DNA of 64,000 bases from Mycolicibacterium psychrotolerans (lineage in GTDB: Bacteria > Actinomycetota > Actinomycetes > Mycobacteriales > Mycobacteriaceae). The first letter of the stretch is position 1, and each line of letters opens with the position of its first letter. The stretch is taken from positions 3,162,001-3,226,000 of the forward strand of contig NZ_AP022574.1 in assembly GCF_010729305.1 (NCBI RefSeq). Reading direction: 5' to 3'. Below the pieces are notes generated by a model, which did not search any database, was not told the DNA's origin, and saw only the letters and a list, made by a program, of their open reading frames with translations. The position numbers were made by a program, and so were the translations under genes. This document shows positions 45,084 through 56,280 of this stretch, in pieces.

Positions 45084-46552
45084 TCGCGTTGTCGCTGGCC
45101 CGGATCGCCGACATCGTGGGCGGCCGCCTCGCCGACGTCACCCCCGAGGAGGCGGCCGAGACCCGGGTGACCGGCACCGTCGAATTCGACTCGCGCGCCG
45201 TCGGTCCGGGATGTCTGTTCCTGGCGCTGCCGGGTGCACGCGCCGACGGGCACGACTACGCCGCCGCGGCGATCGGCGCCGGTGCGGTCGCCGTGCTGGC
45301 CGCACGCCCGGTCGGCGTGCCCGCGATCGTGGTGGATCCGGTGGCCGCCGAGGACGGCGCGACCGGCGTCCTCGAGCACGACACCGACGGCTCGGGCGCG
45401 GCGGTGCTCGCGGCGCTGGCACGGCTGGCCGCCGCGGTGGCCGCCGAGCTGGTCGCCGACGGGCTGAGGATCGTCGGCATCACCGGGTCCTCGGGCAAGA
45501 CCTCGACCAAGGACCTGATCGCCGCGGTGCTCGCCCCGTTGGGCGAGGTGATCGCCCCGCCCGGGTCGTTCAACAACGAGCTCGGGCATCCGTGGACGGT
45601 GCTGCGCGCCACCCCCGACACCGACTTCCTCGTCCTGGAGATGTCGGCCCGCCATCCGGGCAACATCGCCGCGCTGGCCCGGATCGCGCCGCCGTCGATC
45701 GCGGTCGTGCTGAACGTCGGCACCGCCCATCTCGGCGAGTTCGGTTCCCGGGAAGCCATTGCCGCCACGAAATCTGAACTGCCGCAAGCAGTTCCGTCAT
45801 CAGGGGTGGTGGTCCTCAACTCCGACGACCCGGTGGTGGCGGCGATGGCCGACGTGACCGCCGCCCGCGTCGTGCGGGTCGGCCGGTCGCCGGAGGCCGA
45901 CGTCTGGGCCGACAACGTCACCCTCGACCCTCTGGCGCGTCCCCACTTCACCCTGCACGCCGCACAGGACGAGGCGGACGTGTCGCTCGCCGTGCACGGG
46001 GACCACCAGGTGTCCAACGCGCTGTGCGCAGCCGCGGTCGCGCTGGAGTGCGGTGCCTCGCTCGACCAGGTCGCGGCGGCGCTGGCGACCGCGGGCCCGG
46101 TGTCGCGGCAGCGGATGGCCGTCACCACCCGCGGCGACGGGGTGACGATCATCAATGACGCCTACAACGCCAACCCGGACTCGATGAGCGCGGGGCTCAA
46201 GGCGCTGGCGTGGATGGGACGAGAAGGCCGCACGTGGGCGGTGCTGGGCGAGATGGCCGAGCTCGGCGAGGACGCGATATCAGAACACGACCGCATCGGC
46301 AGGCTGGCGGTGCGCTTAGATGTCTCGAGACTCGTCGTCGTCGGAACCGGGAGGCCTATGAGCGCCATGCTGCACGGGGCGGTCATGGAGGGCTCATGGG
46401 GCTCTGAGGCCACTCCGGTTGCCGACGCCGACGCCGCGCTGGCCGTGCTGCGCGCCGAGCTGCGGCCCGGCGACGTGGTGTTGGTCAAGGCCTCCAACTC
46501 CGCAGGCCTGGGCGCGCTGGCCGACGCCCTGCTCGCCGAGGGCGCCCGATGA
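45080..46552 (+). CDS. murF: UDP-MurNAc-tripeptide:D-Ala-D-Ala ligase
   Basis: A 490-residue Mur ligase that completes UDP-MurNAc-pentapeptide. The ATP loop is G136-[17 protein letters not shown] and [11 protein letters not shown] are MurF motifs; [11 protein letters not shown] near residue 360 contacts the D-Ala-D-Ala side. ATG 45080 overlaps the murE stop. The frame is open upstream within murE but only as a shadow. Rv2157c orthologue; coupled to mraY by ATGA. Confidence 0.95.
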   Translation: MIALSLARIADIVGGRLADVTPEEAAETRVTGTVEFDSRAVGPGCLFLALPGARADGHDYAAAAIGAGAVAVLAARPVGVPAIVVDPVAAEDGATGVLEHDTDGSGAAVLAALARLAAAVAAELVADGLRIVGITGSSGKTSTKDLIAAVLAPLGEVIAPPGSFNNELGHPWTVLRATPDTDFLVLEMSARHPGNIAALARIAPPSIAVVLNVGTAHLGEFGSREAIAATKSELPQAVPSSGVVVLNSDDPVVAAMADVTAARVVRVGRSPEADVWADNVTLDPLARPHFTLHAAQDEADVSLAVHGDHQVSNALCAAAVALECGASLDQVAAALATAGPVSRQRMAVTTRGDGVTIINDAYNANPDSMSAGLKALAWMGREGRTWAVLGEMAELGEDAISEHDRIGRLAVRLDVSRLVVVGTGRPMSAMLHGAVMEGSWGSEATPVADADAALAVLRAELRPGDVVLVKASNSAGLGALADALLAEGAR

Positions 46553-47628
46553 GGCAGATCCTCATCGCGGTCGGGATCGCACTGGCGGTGTCGATCCTGC
46601 TCACTCCGGTGCTGATCCGGCTGTTCACCCGGCAGGGATTCGGTCATGAGATCCGCGAGGACGGCCCGCCCAGCCACGCCAAGAAGCGTGGCACGCCCTC
46701 GATGGGCGGCGTGGCGATCGTCGCCGGTATCTGGGCCAGCTACTTCGGCACCCACCTCGTCGGCGTGCTGATCGACGGCAAGGGCCCGTCGGCGTCGGGC
46801 CTGCTGGTGCTGGGCCTGGCCACCTCGCTGGGCGTGGTGGGGTTCGTCGACGACCTGATCAAGCTGCGCCGCGCCCGCAACCTCGGGCTGAACAAGACCG
46901 CCAAGACCGTCGGCATCCTGGTCGCCGCGGTGCTGTTCGGCGTGCTGGCGCTGCAGTTCCGCAACGCCGACGGGCTCACCCCCGGCAGCCCCGAGTTGTC
47001 CTACGTGCGCGAGATCGCCACGGTCACGCTGGCGCCTGCGATCTTCGTGCTGTTCTGCGTGGTCATCGTCAGTGCCTGGTCGAACGCGGTGAATTTCACC
47101 GACGGCCTGGACGGGCTCGCCGCCGGGGCGATGGCGATGGTGTGCGCCGCCTATGTGCTGATCACGTTCTGGCAGTTCCGCAACGCGTGCGCCACCAGTC
47201 CGGGGCTGGGCTGCTACAACGTGCGCGACCCGCTGGACCTGGCGATCATCGCCGCCGCGACCGCCGGGGCATGCATCGGCTTCCTGTGGTGGAACGCCGC
47301 GCCGGCCAAGATCTTCATGGGCGACACCGGCTCACTCGCCCTGGGCGGCATCATCGCAGGCCTGTCGGTGACCAGCCGCACCGAGATGCTCGCCGTCGTC
47401 CTCGGCGCGCTGTTCGTCGCCGAGGTCACCTCGGTGGTCGTCCAGATCCTGGCGTTCCGCACCACCGGCCGCCGCGTGTTCCGGATGGCGCCGTTCCATC
47501 ACCACTTCGAGCTGGTGGGCTGGGCCGAGACGACGGTGATCATCCGGTTCTGGCTGCTCACCGCGATCGCGTGCGGGCTCGGCGTCGCCCTCTTCTACAG
47601 CGAGTGGCTGACCACCGTCGGGGCCTGA
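46549..47628 (+). CDS. mraY: Phospho-MurNAc-pentapeptide translocase (MraY/MurX)
   Basis: A 359-residue, ten-helix enzyme that transfers phospho-MurNAc-pentapeptide to decaprenyl phosphate, forming lipid I on the inner face of the membrane. Signatures: [14 protein letters not shown], the catalytic GFVDDLIKL Asp pair, [24 protein letters not shown], and the His-rich [16 protein letters not shown] 46549 overlaps the murF stop. Known as MurX in mycobacteria, the target of capuramycins. Rv2156c orthologue. Confidence 0.96.
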   Translation: MRQILIAVGIALAVSILLTPVLIRLFTRQGFGHEIREDGPPSHAKKRGTPSMGGVAIVAGIWASYFGTHLVGVLIDGKGPSASGLLVLGLATSLGVVGFVDDLIKLRRARNLGLNKTAKTVGILVAAVLFGVLALQFRNADGLTPGSPELSYVREIATVTLAPAIFVLFCVVIVSAWSNAVNFTDGLDGLAAGAMAMVCAAYVLITFWQFRNACATSPGLGCYNVRDPLDLAIIAAATAGACIGFLWWNAAPAKIFMGDTGSLALGGIIAGLSVTSRTEMLAVVLGALFVAEVTSVVVQILAFRTTGRRVFRMAPFHHHFELVGWAETTVIIRFWLLTAIACGLGVALFYSEWLTTVGA

Positions 47629-47629
47629 C

Positions 47630-49108
47630 GTGACGACACCGTCGCGACCTGACATGGACGAGCCCCTGCGCTCCGGCGCCGCGGTCCTGGTCGTCGGGGC
47701 GGGCATCACCGGCCGTGCGGTGCTGGCCGCGCTGACGCCGCTGGGCGTGCGCGCCACCCTCACCGACGACAGCCCGTCGGCGCTCACGGCGTTCGCCCAG
47801 CAGGGAGTCGCCGTCATCGATCCCGCCGGGGCGGTCGCGACGATCGCCGACGTCGACCTCGTCGTCGTCAGCCCGGGCATCCCCCCTACCGCGCCGATCC
47901 CCGTCGCCGCCGCGGCGGCGGGCGTGCCGGTGTGGGGCGACGTCGAACTCGCGTGGCGGCTGGACCGGGCCGGCCACTACGGCCCACCGAAGACGTGGCT
48001 GGTCGTGACGGGCACCAACGGCAAGACCACCACGACGTCGATGCTTTTCGCGATGCTGAGCACGGCGGGCCGGCGTGCGGCGCTGTGCGGCAACATCGGC
48101 GAGCCGGTGCTGGCCGTGCTCGATCAGCCGGCAGACGTGCTGGCCGTGGAGCTGTCGAGCTTCCAGCTGCACTGGGCACCGTCGGTGCGACCCGACGCGG
48201 GCGTGGTGCTCAACGTGGCCGAGGACCACCTGGACTGGCACGGGTCGCTGGAGGCCTACGCGCAGGACAAGGCGCGCGCGCTGACGGGCCGGGTGGCCGT
48301 CGGCGGCGTGGACGACGCGATCGCGGCCAGGTTGCTGCGCGAGTCGGACGCGCCGACAAGGGTCGGCTTCCGGCTGGGGGAGCCCCTCGCGGGTGAGCTC
48401 GGCGTGGTCGACGGCCGGCTGGTCGACAACGCGTTCGCCTCGGCGCAGGTGCTCGCCGACACGGCGGTGATCCCGGTGGCCGGTCCGGTGGGGGTGCTCG
48501 ACGCGCTGGGTGCGGCGGCGCTGGCCCGGGCGGCCGACGTTCCCGCGGAGTCGATCGCCGAGGCGCTGTCCACGTTCGCGGTGGGCCGGCATCGCGCCGA
48601 GGTCGTGGCCGTCGCCGACGGAGTGCGTTACGTCGACGATTCGAAGGCGACCAACCCGCACGCCGCCCAAGCCTCGATCAGCGCCTATCCGCGGGTGATC
48701 TGGGTGGCCGGCGGTCTGCTCAAGGGCGCCTCGGTCGACGAGATGGTCGCTGCAGTGGCAGACCGCCTGGTCGGGGCGGTGGTGATCGGGCGGGACCGGG
48801 CCATCGTCGGCGACGCGTTATCACGACACGCACCGGATGTCCCCGTCGTCGAGGTGGTGACGGGGGAGGATTCTGGGGTGGTTGAGAATGCTGAGACACC
48901 TGTGACTGGTGTGACTCGAGTGGTCGACACCGGCGGCAGGCCGCTGGCCCAGGCTGTGATGGCCACCGTCGTCGACGCCGCCCGTGGCCTCGCCCGGTCC
49001 GGCGACACGGTGCTCCTGGCGCCGGCGGGGGCATCCTTCGACCAGTTCAGCGGCTACGGACAGCGGGGTGACGCGTTCGCCGCGGCCGTGCGCGCAGCGA
49101 TCGGCTAG
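47630..49108 (+). CDS. murD: UDP-MurNAc-L-alanine:D-glutamate ligase
   Basis: A 492-residue Mur ligase that adds D-Glu. N-terminal UMP-binding domain with [15 protein letters not shown] loop G128-TNGKTT; VEDHLDWH-type [23 protein letters not shown] is the MurD hallmark. GTG 47630 is one base after the mraY stop; an ATG at 47654 (MDEPLRS) is an alternative. Rv2155c orthologue. A 9-base gap precedes ftsW. Confidence 0.95.
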   Translation: MTTPSRPDMDEPLRSGAAVLVVGAGITGRAVLAALTPLGVRATLTDDSPSALTAFAQQGVAVIDPAGAVATIADVDLVVVSPGIPPTAPIPVAAAAAGVPVWGDVELAWRLDRAGHYGPPKTWLVVTGTNGKTTTTSMLFAMLSTAGRRAALCGNIGEPVLAVLDQPADVLAVELSSFQLHWAPSVRPDAGVVLNVAEDHLDWHGSLEAYAQDKARALTGRVAVGGVDDAIAARLLRESDAPTRVGFRLGEPLAGELGVVDGRLVDNAFASAQVLADTAVIPVAGPVGVLDALGAAALARAADVPAESIAEALSTFAVGRHRAEVVAVADGVRYVDDSKATNPHAAQASISAYPRVIWVAGGLLKGASVDEMVAAVADRLVGAVVIGRDRAIVGDALSRHAPDVPVVEVVTGEDSGVVENAETPVTGVTRVVDTGGRPLAQAVMATVVDAARGLARSGDTVLLAPAGASFDQFSGYGQRGDAFAAAVRAAIG

Positions 49109-49117
49109 CGGGGCCAC

Positions 49118-50653
49118 GTGAGCACGATCCTCACCCGCCTGCGCCACCGGCGCGCCAACCCCGCCGCCGACGACGCGGGGACCTCGCTGACGTCGTCGAC
49201 CGCGTCCCACAACGGCTCCGGCACCGGTCCGCCGGCCCCGCGCACCCGGGTCGGGGCGTGGCTGGACCGGCCGATGACGTCGTTCCACCTGATCATCGCC
49301 GTCACCTCGCTGCTGCTCACGATGGGTCTGACCATGGTGCTGTCGGCCTCGGGTGTCTACTCCTACGACATGGACGGCTCGCCGTGGGCCGTCTTCGGCA
49401 AGCAGCTGCTCTGGACGGCCATCGGGCTGTTCGCCTTCTATGTCGCGATGCGTGTCCCGGTCTCGGCGATGCGCCGGTTCGCATTCTCGGGCTTCGCGTT
49501 CACCATCGTGTTGCTGGTGCTCGTGCTGATCCCGGGGATCGGCAAGGTGGCCAACGGCTCCCGCGGCTGGTTCGTGGTCGCCGGGTTCTCGATGCAGCCC
49601 TCGGAGCTCGCCAAGATCGCATTGGCGATCTGGGGTGCGCACCTGCTCGCCGCGCGGCGCATGGAGCAGGCCACTCTGAAGGAGATGCTCGTCCCGCTGG
49701 TGCCCGCGGCGGTCATCGCGCTGGCGCTCATCGTCTCCCAGCCCGACCTCGGGCAGACGCTGTCGATGGGTGTGATCCTGCTGGGCCTGCTCTGGTATGC
49801 CGGCCTGCCACTGCGCGTGTTCCTGACGTCGCTGAGCGCGGTCGCGGTCTCCGGTGCGGTGCTGGCGTTGACGGTGAGCTACCGCTCGGCGCGCGTGCAG
49901 TCCTGGCTGAACCCGGGTGCTGACGCGCAGGGCTCCGGGTACCAGGCCCGTCAGGCGCGGTTCGCGCTGGCCAACGGCGGGGTGTTCGGCGACGGACTGG
50001 GCCAGGGCACCGCGAAGTGGAACTACCTGCCCAACGCCCACAACGATTTCATCTTCGCGATCATCGGCGAGGAACTGGGGTTCATCGGCGCCGCCGGGCT
50101 GCTGTGCCTGTTCGGCCTGTTCGCCTACACCGGCATGCGGATCGCCCGGCGCTCCGCCGACCCGTTCCTGCGGTTGCTCACCGCCACCGCCACGCTGTGG
50201 ATCCTCTCGCAGGTGTTCATCAACGTCGGCTACGTCGTGGGCCTGCTGCCGGTCACCGGCCTGCAGCTGCCGCTGATCTCGGCCGGCGGAACGTCCACGG
50301 CGACCACCCTGCTGATGATCGGCATCATGGCCAACGCGGCCCGGCACGAACCGCAGGCCGTGGCCGCGCTGCGCGCCGGCCGCGACGACCGGGTGAACCG
50401 GCTGCTCCGCTTGCCGCTGCCCGCGCCGTATGTCCCCACCCGCACCGAGGCGCTGCGGGAGCGGCTGCGGTCCCGCACCGGCCGGGCACCCAAACCGGCC
50501 GCGAAACCCGCCGCCAAGAAGCCGGCACCCGCCAAGCGGACCCGGTCGGCGCACCGCCCGGTGCGCTCGGGCCGGGCGTCGGTCGGTTATGGTGCTGGCC
50601 GTCGTAGTCAGGGCCGGCCGGCCCGCGCACTGGAAGGTGAGCGTTACGGGTGA
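49118..50653 (+). CDS. ftsW: SEDS peptidoglycan polymerase FtsW
   Basis: A 511-residue, ten-helix glycosyltransferase that polymerises lipid II at the septum with PbpB. Conserved SEDS features: GSRGWF in the loop after helix 3, [24 protein letters not shown] with the catalytic Asp, [16 protein letters not shown], and [10 protein letters not shown]. Mycobacterial additions are a ~50-residue N-terminus and a basic Ala/Pro/Arg-rich C-terminal tail (about 440-511), which in M. tuberculosis FtsW binds FtsZ. GTG 49118. Coupled to murG by GTGA at 50650-50653. Rv2154c orthologue. Confidence 0.95.
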   Translation: MSTILTRLRHRRANPAADDAGTSLTSSTASHNGSGTGPPAPRTRVGAWLDRPMTSFHLIIAVTSLLLTMGLTMVLSASGVYSYDMDGSPWAVFGKQLLWTAIGLFAFYVAMRVPVSAMRRFAFSGFAFTIVLLVLVLIPGIGKVANGSRGWFVVAGFSMQPSELAKIALAIWGAHLLAARRMEQATLKEMLVPLVPAAVIALALIVSQPDLGQTLSMGVILLGLLWYAGLPLRVFLTSLSAVAVSGAVLALTVSYRSARVQSWLNPGADAQGSGYQARQARFALANGGVFGDGLGQGTAKWNYLPNAHNDFIFAIIGEELGFIGAAGLLCLFGLFAYTGMRIARRSADPFLRLLTATATLWILSQVFINVGYVVGLLPVTGLQLPLISAGGTSTATTLLMIGIMANAARHEPQAVAALRAGRDDRVNRLLRLPLPAPYVPTRTEALRERLRSRTGRAPKPAAKPAAKKPAPAKRTRSAHRPVRSGRASVGYGAGRRSQGRPARALEGERYG

Positions 50654-51819
50654 CGGGGATCTCGGTCCCGCCGGGGCGAGGCGCAGGGGATGACCGGAGG
50701 CTTTCGGTGGTTCTCGCGGGCGGAGGCACGGCGGGCCACGTCGAACCCGCGATGGCCGTCGCCGACGCGCTGCGCGCACTCGACGCAGGTGTGCGGATCA
50801 CCGCTTTGGGCACCGCCCGGGGCCTGGAGACGCGGCTCGTCCCCGAGCGCGGCTACGACCTCGAGCTGATCACGCCGGTGCCGCTGCCCCGCAAGCCGTC
50901 CGCCGATCTCGCCCGGCTGCCGCTGCGGCTGCGCCGAGCCGTCCGGCAGACCCGGGCGGTGCTCGACGATGTCCAGGCCGACGTCGTCGTCGGTTTCGGC
51001 GGCTACGTCGCGGTGCCCGCCTACCTGGCGGCCCGCAGCGTGCGCCGCAGCAGGCGCGTACCTGTCGTGGTCCACGAGGCGAACGCCAGCGCCGGCTGGG
51101 CGAATCGGGTCGGCGCCCGCTCGGCGGTGCGGGTCCTCTCGGCGGTACCCGACCCCGGTCTCGGCCCCGTCGAGGTGGTCGGGGTGCCGGTGCGCGAGAG
51201 CATCACCTCGCTGGACCGCCGCGCCTTGAGGGCCGAGGCCCGCGCGTTCTTCGGCTTCGCCGACGACGCCAGGGTGCTGCTGGTCTTCGGCGGCTCGCAG
51301 GGTGCGCAATCGCTCAACCGGGCGGTCTCAGCGGCCGCCGAAGCCCTTGCCCGACAAGGTATTTCGGTTCTGCACGCACACGGCCCGAAGAACACGCTGG
51401 CGCTGCGCAGCCCGGCCGCCGGTGATCCGCCCTACGTCGCGGTGCCGTACCTGGATCGCATGGACCTGGCGTACGCCGCCGCGGACCTGGCGATCTGCCG
51501 CTCCGGCGCGATGACCGTGGCCGAGGTCAGCGCCGTCGGCCTGCCCGCGGTGTACGTACCGCTGCCGATCGGCAACGGCGAACAGCGCCTCAACGCCCTG
51601 CCGGTCGTCGAGGCGGGCGGCGGCCTGATCGTCGACGACCGCGACCTGACCCCCGAGTTCGTCGCCGGCACGGTGGCCGGTCTGCTCACCGACCGGGACC
51701 GGCTCACCGCGATGACGGCCGCCGCGGCGCTGGCGGGACACCCCGACGCCGCCCAGCGCGTCGCTCAGGTCGCGCTCGACGTCGCGGCGGCCGCCCACAG
51801 CGGGCGGATCCGCCGATGA
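50650..51819 (+). CDS. murG: Lipid II synthase MurG
   Basis: A 389-residue GT28 enzyme that transfers GlcNAc from UDP-GlcNAc to lipid I. G-loop 1 is [11 protein letters not shown] (G24-H30), G-loop 2 is [11 protein letters not shown], and the third is [11 protein letters not shown]; the UDP-GlcNAc site is [14 protein letters not shown] 50650 overlaps the ftsW stop; a later ATG at 50690 is in another frame. The first ~18 residues precede the fold and may be dispensable. Rv2153c orthologue; coupled to murC by ATGA. Confidence 0.95.
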   Translation: MTGISVPPGRGAGDDRRLSVVLAGGGTAGHVEPAMAVADALRALDAGVRITALGTARGLETRLVPERGYDLELITPVPLPRKPSADLARLPLRLRRAVRQTRAVLDDVQADVVVGFGGYVAVPAYLAARSVRRSRRVPVVVHEANASAGWANRVGARSAVRVLSAVPDPGLGPVEVVGVPVRESITSLDRRALRAEARAFFGFADDARVLLVFGGSQGAQSLNRAVSAAAEALARQGISVLHAHGPKNTLALRSPAAGDPPYVAVPYLDRMDLAYAAADLAICRSGAMTVAEVSAVGLPAVYVPLPIGNGEQRLNALPVVEAGGGLIVDDRDLTPEFVAGTVAGLLTDRDRLTAMTAAAALAGHPDAAQRVAQVALDVAAAAHSGRIRR

Positions 51820-53276
51820 CCGGACAGCCGCTGCCCGCGGAGTTGCAGCGGGTGCACATGGTCGGGATCGGCGGCGCCGGCATGTCGGGCATCGCGCGCA
51901 TCCTGCTCGACCGTGGCGGCCAGGTGTCCGGATCGGACGCCAAGGAGTCGCGCGCGGTGCTGGCGCTGCGGGCCCGCGGCGCGCAGGTCCGGATCGGGCA
52001 CGATGCGTCCGCGCTGGACATCCTGCCCGGCGGCCCGACCGCGGTGGTCACCACGCACGCCGCGATCCCGAAGACCAATCCCGAACTGGTCGAGGCCCGC
52101 AGTCGCGGTATCCCGGTGATCCTGCGGCCCGCCGTGCTCGCCCAACTGATGGCCGGGCAGACCACGTTGATGGTCACCGGTACGGCGGGCAAGACGACGA
52201 CGACGTCGATGCTCATCGTGGCGCTGCAGCACAGCGGTTTCGATCCGTCGTTCGCCGTCGGCGGTGACCTCGGCGAGCCCGGCACCAACGCCCACCACGG
52301 TAGCGGCGCCTACTTCGTCGCCGAGGCCGACGAGAGTGACGGGTCGCTGGTGCAGTACCGGCCCGATGTCGCGGTGGTGACCAACATCGAAGCCGACCAC
52401 CTCGACTTCTTCGGCACCGAGCAGGCCTACGTCGACGTGTTCGACGCTTTCATGGAGCGCCTGGCGCCCGGTGGGGCGGTCGTGGTGTGTGTCGACGACC
52501 CCGGTGCCGCCGCTTTCGCCGAACGCACAGCGGCACTGGGGATTCGGGTGCTCCGCTACGGTCGCGGGGATCAGCCCGGGTTGGCCGGCGCGCTCCTGGA
52601 CTGGCAGCAGAAGGGCACCACCGCCGTGGCTACGGTGCAGTTGGAGGGGGAGGCCAGGCCGCGGACCATGCGGCTGGCGGTGCCCGGCCGGCACATGGCG
52701 CTCAATGCGCTGGCCGCACTGCTGGCGGCGATGCAGGTCGGCGCCTCACCGGACGATGTGCTCGACGCACTGGCCGAATTCGAGGGCGTGCGACGCCGAT
52801 TCGAGTTGGTGGGCACGGCTGCCGGGGTCCGGGTCTTCGACGACTACGCCCACCACCCGACGAAGGTCACCGCCGCGTTGACGACGGTGACCGCGCTCGC
52901 GCGGGAGTCGGGCGGCCGCGCCGTGGTCGTCTTCCAGCCCCACTTGTACTCCCGCACACAGGCTTTCGCGGCGGAGTTCGGCAAGGCGCTCAGCCTCGCC
53001 GACGAGGTGTTCGTGCTCGACGTGTACGCCGCGCGCGAGCAGCCGCTGGCGGGGGTCAGTGGTGCGACCATCGCCGAGACGGTGACCGCGCCGGTGACCT
53101 ACGTTCCGGATTTCTCGGCGGTGGCGGCGGCCGTGGCGGCCGCGGCGCGGCCCGGCGACGTGGTGGTGACCATGGGCGCGGGTGATGTGACGCTGCTGGG
53201 CAAGGAGATCCTGACGGAGTTGCGGCACCGCGCCGACCGGCGATCCGGGGGAGCCGGGGGAGCAGAGCCGCGATGA
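51816..53276 (+). CDS. murC: UDP-N-acetylmuramate:L-alanine ligase
   Basis: A 486-residue Mur ligase that adds the first stem residue. The UMP-binding loop is [11 protein letters not shown] (about 18-28), the ATP loop is G122-[16 protein letters not shown] and [10 protein letters not shown] follow, and [11 protein letters not shown] marks the C-terminal domain. The order in the cluster (murE, F, D, C) does not follow the pathway order, as usual for dcw operons. Rv2152c orthologue; coupled to ftsQ by ATGA at 53273-53276. Confidence 0.95.
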   Translation: MTGQPLPAELQRVHMVGIGGAGMSGIARILLDRGGQVSGSDAKESRAVLALRARGAQVRIGHDASALDILPGGPTAVVTTHAAIPKTNPELVEARSRGIPVILRPAVLAQLMAGQTTLMVTGTAGKTTTTSMLIVALQHSGFDPSFAVGGDLGEPGTNAHHGSGAYFVAEADESDGSLVQYRPDVAVVTNIEADHLDFFGTEQAYVDVFDAFMERLAPGGAVVVCVDDPGAAAFAERTAALGIRVLRYGRGDQPGLAGALLDWQQKGTTAVATVQLEGEARPRTMRLAVPGRHMALNALAALLAAMQVGASPDDVLDALAEFEGVRRRFELVGTAAGVRVFDDYAHHPTKVTAALTTVTALARESGGRAVVVFQPHLYSRTQAFAAEFGKALSLADEVFVLDVYAAREQPLAGVSGATIAETVTAPVTYVPDFSAVAAAVAAAARPGDVVVTMGAGDVTLLGKEILTELRHRADRRSGGAGGAEPR

Positions 53277-54157
53277 CCGGGCCCACCGACGGCGAACCCG
53301 CCCCGCCCGCCGAGGACGCGCCGGACGACGCCGCGCCGGACTCCGAGGGTCCGCGCCGGCGCGCCCGACGGGAACGCGAGGAGCGCCGCGCGGCGCAGGC
53401 GCGGGCCGTCGCGATCGAGGAGGCGCGCCGCGAAGCCAAGCGGCGGACCCAGGGCCGGCCGTTGCCGCAGACCGCGACGCTGGGCCGTGGCGCGGTCCGC
53501 GGGCTGAAGATGCTGATGTGGACCGCGGTGATCGCGGTGCTGGTCGTCGGCATCGGTTTGCTGCTGTACTTCACGCCGATCATGTCGGCCCGCAGCATCG
53601 TCGTCACCGGGCTGGGCGCGGTCACCCAGGACGAGGTGGTGTCGGTGGCCGCGGTGCCGCCGGGCACCCCGCTGTTGCAGGTGAACACCGACGCGGTGGC
53701 CGAGAAGGTCGCAGGCATCCGGCGCGTGGCCAGTGCCCGGGTGCAGCGCGAGTACCCCTCGACGCTGCGGATCACCGTCGTGGAGCGGGTGCCCGTCGTG
53801 GTCCGCGACTATCCGGACGGGGTGCACCTGTTCGACAAGGACGGCGTCGACTTCGCGAGCGGGCCTCCGCCGCCGGGCATTCCGTACCTGGACACCGAGA
53901 ATCCGGGGCCCGACGATCCGGCCACCAAGGCCGCGCTGGAGGTCATGACCTCGCTGCGTCCTGACGTGGCGGGTCAGGTCGGCCGGGTGTCGGCGCCGTC
54001 GGTCGCGGCGATCACTCTGACGCTGATCGACGGGCGCACCGTGGTCTGGGGCACCACCGACCGCACCGAGGAGAAGGCGCTCAAGCTGGGCGCGCTGTTG
54101 ACCCAGCCCGGCAAGGTCTACGACGTCTCGAGTCCGGATCTGCCGACGGTCAAGTAG
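53273..54157 (+). CDS. ftsQ: Divisome protein FtsQ
   Basis: A 294-residue bitopic protein: acidic then very basic cytoplasmic N-terminus (1-78, Arg/Glu/Ala-rich), one helix at about 79-100, a POTRA domain ([25 protein letters not shown]... to about 172) and an FtsQ beta domain. It recruits FtsL/FtsB and restrains FtsWI until division. Rv2151c orthologue. The next gap (54158-54378) is the first sizeable break in the cluster and carries the ftsZ promoter region. Confidence 0.93.
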   Translation: MTGPTDGEPAPPAEDAPDDAAPDSEGPRRRARREREERRAAQARAVAIEEARREAKRRTQGRPLPQTATLGRGAVRGLKMLMWTAVIAVLVVGIGLLLYFTPIMSARSIVVTGLGAVTQDEVVSVAAVPPGTPLLQVNTDAVAEKVAGIRRVASARVQREYPSTLRITVVERVPVVVRDYPDGVHLFDKDGVDFASGPPPPGIPYLDTENPGPDDPATKAALEVMTSLRPDVAGQVGRVSAPSVAAITLTLIDGRTVVWGTTDRTEEKALKLGALLTQPGKVYDVSSPDLPTVK

Positions 54158-54285
54158 CTCGTCAGTGCCTGCCGGGTCACTCGAGCGATCCCCACGAAAC
54201 TCGGTCAACATTTGTCGTGTCGTTTCGGCGCGCCTGCCGGGCATCGGCGCGCGGTCACCCTACCGTTCTGTTTGCGCGGAACAAC

Positions 54286-54316
54286 TTGACATAACTCTAA
54301 GCCTCTAGTTGAGATT
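54286..54316 (+). promoter_or_regulatory. Candidate ftsZ promoter region
   Basis: A perfect TTGACA (54286-54291) stands in the 221-bp ftsQ-ftsZ gap. The expected -10 window (54308-54316) holds TTGAGATT, a weak match. The AT-richer segment 54284-54330 is unusual in this GC-rich sequence. In M. tuberculosis ftsZ has its own promoters in this gap. The remaining bases show no small gene. Confidence 0.45.
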
Positions 54317-54378
54317 GAGGGTTTGCACCAGTGGTTATCCGTGACACGACAGGCAACCAGGCAGGAAAGGGCGATGCG

Positions 54379-55548
54379 ATGACCCCCCCGCATAACTACC
54401 TCGCAGTGATCAAGGTGGTCGGCATCGGCGGCGGCGGCGTCAACGCCGTCAACCGAATGATCGAGCAGGGCCTCAAAGGCGTCGAGTTTATTGCGATCAA
54501 CACCGACGCACAGGCGCTGTTGATGAGCGATGCCGACGTCAAACTCGACGTCGGGCGCGACTCGACGCGCGGCCTCGGGGCGGGCGCGGACCCCGAGGTG
54601 GGCCGCAAGGCCGCCGAAGACGCCAAGGACGACATCGAGGAGCTGCTCCGCGGCGCCGACATGGTGTTCGTGACCGCCGGTGAGGGCGGCGGCACCGGCA
54701 CCGGCGGCGCGCCGGTGGTGGCCTCGATCGCCCGCAAGCTGGGCGCGCTGACCGTGGGCGTGGTGACGCGGCCGTTCTCCTTCGAGGGCAAGCGGCGCAG
54801 CAACCAGGCGGCGGACGGCATCCAGGCCTTGCGTGAGAGCTGCGACACCCTCATCGTGATCCCGAACGACCGCCTGCTGCAGATGGGCGATGCAGCGGTG
54901 TCGCTGATGGACGCCTTCCGCAGCGCCGACGAGGTGCTGCTCAACGGCGTGCAGGGCATCACCGACCTGATCACCACCCCGGGTCTGATCAATGTGGACT
55001 TCGCCGACGTCAAGGGCGTGATGAGCTCGGCGGGCACCGCGTTGATGGGCATCGGCTCTGCCCGCGGGGACGGTCGCGCGCTCAAGGCCGCCGAGATCGC
55101 GATCAACTCGCCGCTGCTCGAGGCATCGATGGAGGGCGCCCAGGGCGTGCTGCTGTCGGTCGCCGGCGGCAGCGATCTCGGCCTTTTCGAGATCAACGAA
55201 GCGGCATCGCTGGTGCAGGAGGCCGCACATCCCGACGCCAACATCATCTTCGGCACCGTCATCGACGACTCGCTCGGCGACGAGGTGCGCGTCACCGTCA
55301 TCGCCGCGGGCTTCGACGCCGCCGGTCCGGGGCGCAAGCCGGTCACCGGCGAGACCGCCGCCGCGGCCGCGGCGGCGGCACAGCCGATCGCGCCGGGCAA
55401 GGCCGGCCGGGTGGGCTCGCTGTTCGAGTCGGCCGATCCGGCCAGTGTGCCGGCCGCGCACACCAACGGCGCCACGGTGCGCATCGGGGGCGGCGATGAC
55501 GGCATCTCCGATGACGACGTCGACGTGCCGCCGTTCATGCGCCACTGA
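54379..55548 (+). CDS. ftsZ: Cell division GTPase FtsZ
   Basis: A 389-residue tubulin homologue that forms the Z ring. GGGGVNAV (about 17-24) and the tubulin signature G103-GGTGTG109 bind GTP; the T7 loop [11 protein letters not shown] holds the catalytic Asp. The C-terminal linker is Ala-rich and ends in [12 protein letters not shown], the conserved peptide that binds SepF, FtsW and others. ATG 54379 is preceded by GGAAAGG (54365-54370); a GTG at 54331 in frame would add 16 residues and lacks support. Rv2150c orthologue. Confidence 0.96.
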   Translation: MTPPHNYLAVIKVVGIGGGGVNAVNRMIEQGLKGVEFIAINTDAQALLMSDADVKLDVGRDSTRGLGAGADPEVGRKAAEDAKDDIEELLRGADMVFVTAGEGGGTGTGGAPVVASIARKLGALTVGVVTRPFSFEGKRRSNQAADGIQALRESCDTLIVIPNDRLLQMGDAAVSLMDAFRSADEVLLNGVQGITDLITTPGLINVDFADVKGVMSSAGTALMGIGSARGDGRALKAAEIAINSPLLEASMEGAQGVLLSVAGGSDLGLFEINEAASLVQEAAHPDANIIFGTVIDDSLGDEVRVTVIAAGFDAAGPGRKPVTGETAAAAAAAAQPIAPGKAGRVGSLFESADPASVPAAHTNGATVRIGGGDDGISDDDVDVPPFMRH

Positions 55549-55569
55549 TTCGACGTACGGTCGCACCTG

Positions 55570-56280
55570 ATGTTCCGTGTGCGCCGCGTGACCACCACCC
55601 GGGCGGGTGGGGTGTCCCGGCCGCCGTTCGCCACGTTCAACCTCGGTGACCACGTCGGCGACGACCCGGCCGCGGTGGCCGCCAACCGGCGCCGCCTCGC
55701 CACCGCCACCGGGCTGGACGTCGACGGCATCGTCTGGATGAATCAGACCCACAGCACCCGCGTCGAACTCGTCGATCACGGCGGTCAGACCGTCGATGCC
55801 ACCGACGGGGTGGTGACGACGACGCCGTCGCTCGGGCTGGCGGTGGTGACGGCCGACTGCGTGCCCGTGCTCTTGGCCGATGTCCGCCACGGCGTGATCG
55901 CCGCCGTCCATGCGGGCCGGGTGGGCGCCGCGGGCGGCATCGTTGCCCGCGCGGTGCAGGTTATGGTCGACGTCGGCGCGCGGGCCGAGGACATCTCCGC
56001 GCTGCTGGGTCCGGCGGTCAGCGGGCGTAACTACGAGGTGCCCGCCGAGATGGCCGACGAGGTGGAACGCGCGCTTCCGGGAAGCCGGACCACCACCGGC
56101 CGGGGCACGCCGGGGCTGGATCTGCGCGCGGGCATCGCCGCGCAGCTGCGCACGCTGGGCATCACGGCGATCGACGTCGATCCGCGCTGCACGGTCGAGG
56201 ACGCCACGTTGTTCAGCCATCGACGCGATGCGCCGACCGGCCGGCTGGCGTCGGTGATCTGGCTGGAGCCGGCACAGTGA
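55570..56280 (+). CDS. pgeF: PgeF/YfiH-type multicopper-like (laccase domain) protein
   Basis: A 236-residue protein of the YfiH/PgeF family. The catalytic metal/nucleophile residues are recognisable: H in WMNQTHSTRV, C in VVTADCVPVLLAD, and H in AAVHAGRVGAAGG. E. coli PgeF removes wrongly incorporated L-Ser from the peptidoglycan precursor UDP-MurNAc-L-Ser; purine nucleosidase/deaminase and laccase activities are also reported in relatives. A role in correcting the MurC product would suit the neighbourhood. Rv2149c orthologue; overlaps the next start by GTGA. Confidence 0.88.
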   Translation: MFRVRRVTTTRAGGVSRPPFATFNLGDHVGDDPAAVAANRRRLATATGLDVDGIVWMNQTHSTRVELVDHGGQTVDATDGVVTTTPSLGLAVVTADCVPVLLADVRHGVIAAVHAGRVGAAGGIVARAVQVMVDVGARAEDISALLGPAVSGRNYEVPAEMADEVERALPGSRTTTGRGTPGLDLRAGIAAQLRTLGITAIDVDPRCTVEDATLFSHRRDAPTGRLASVIWLEPAQ

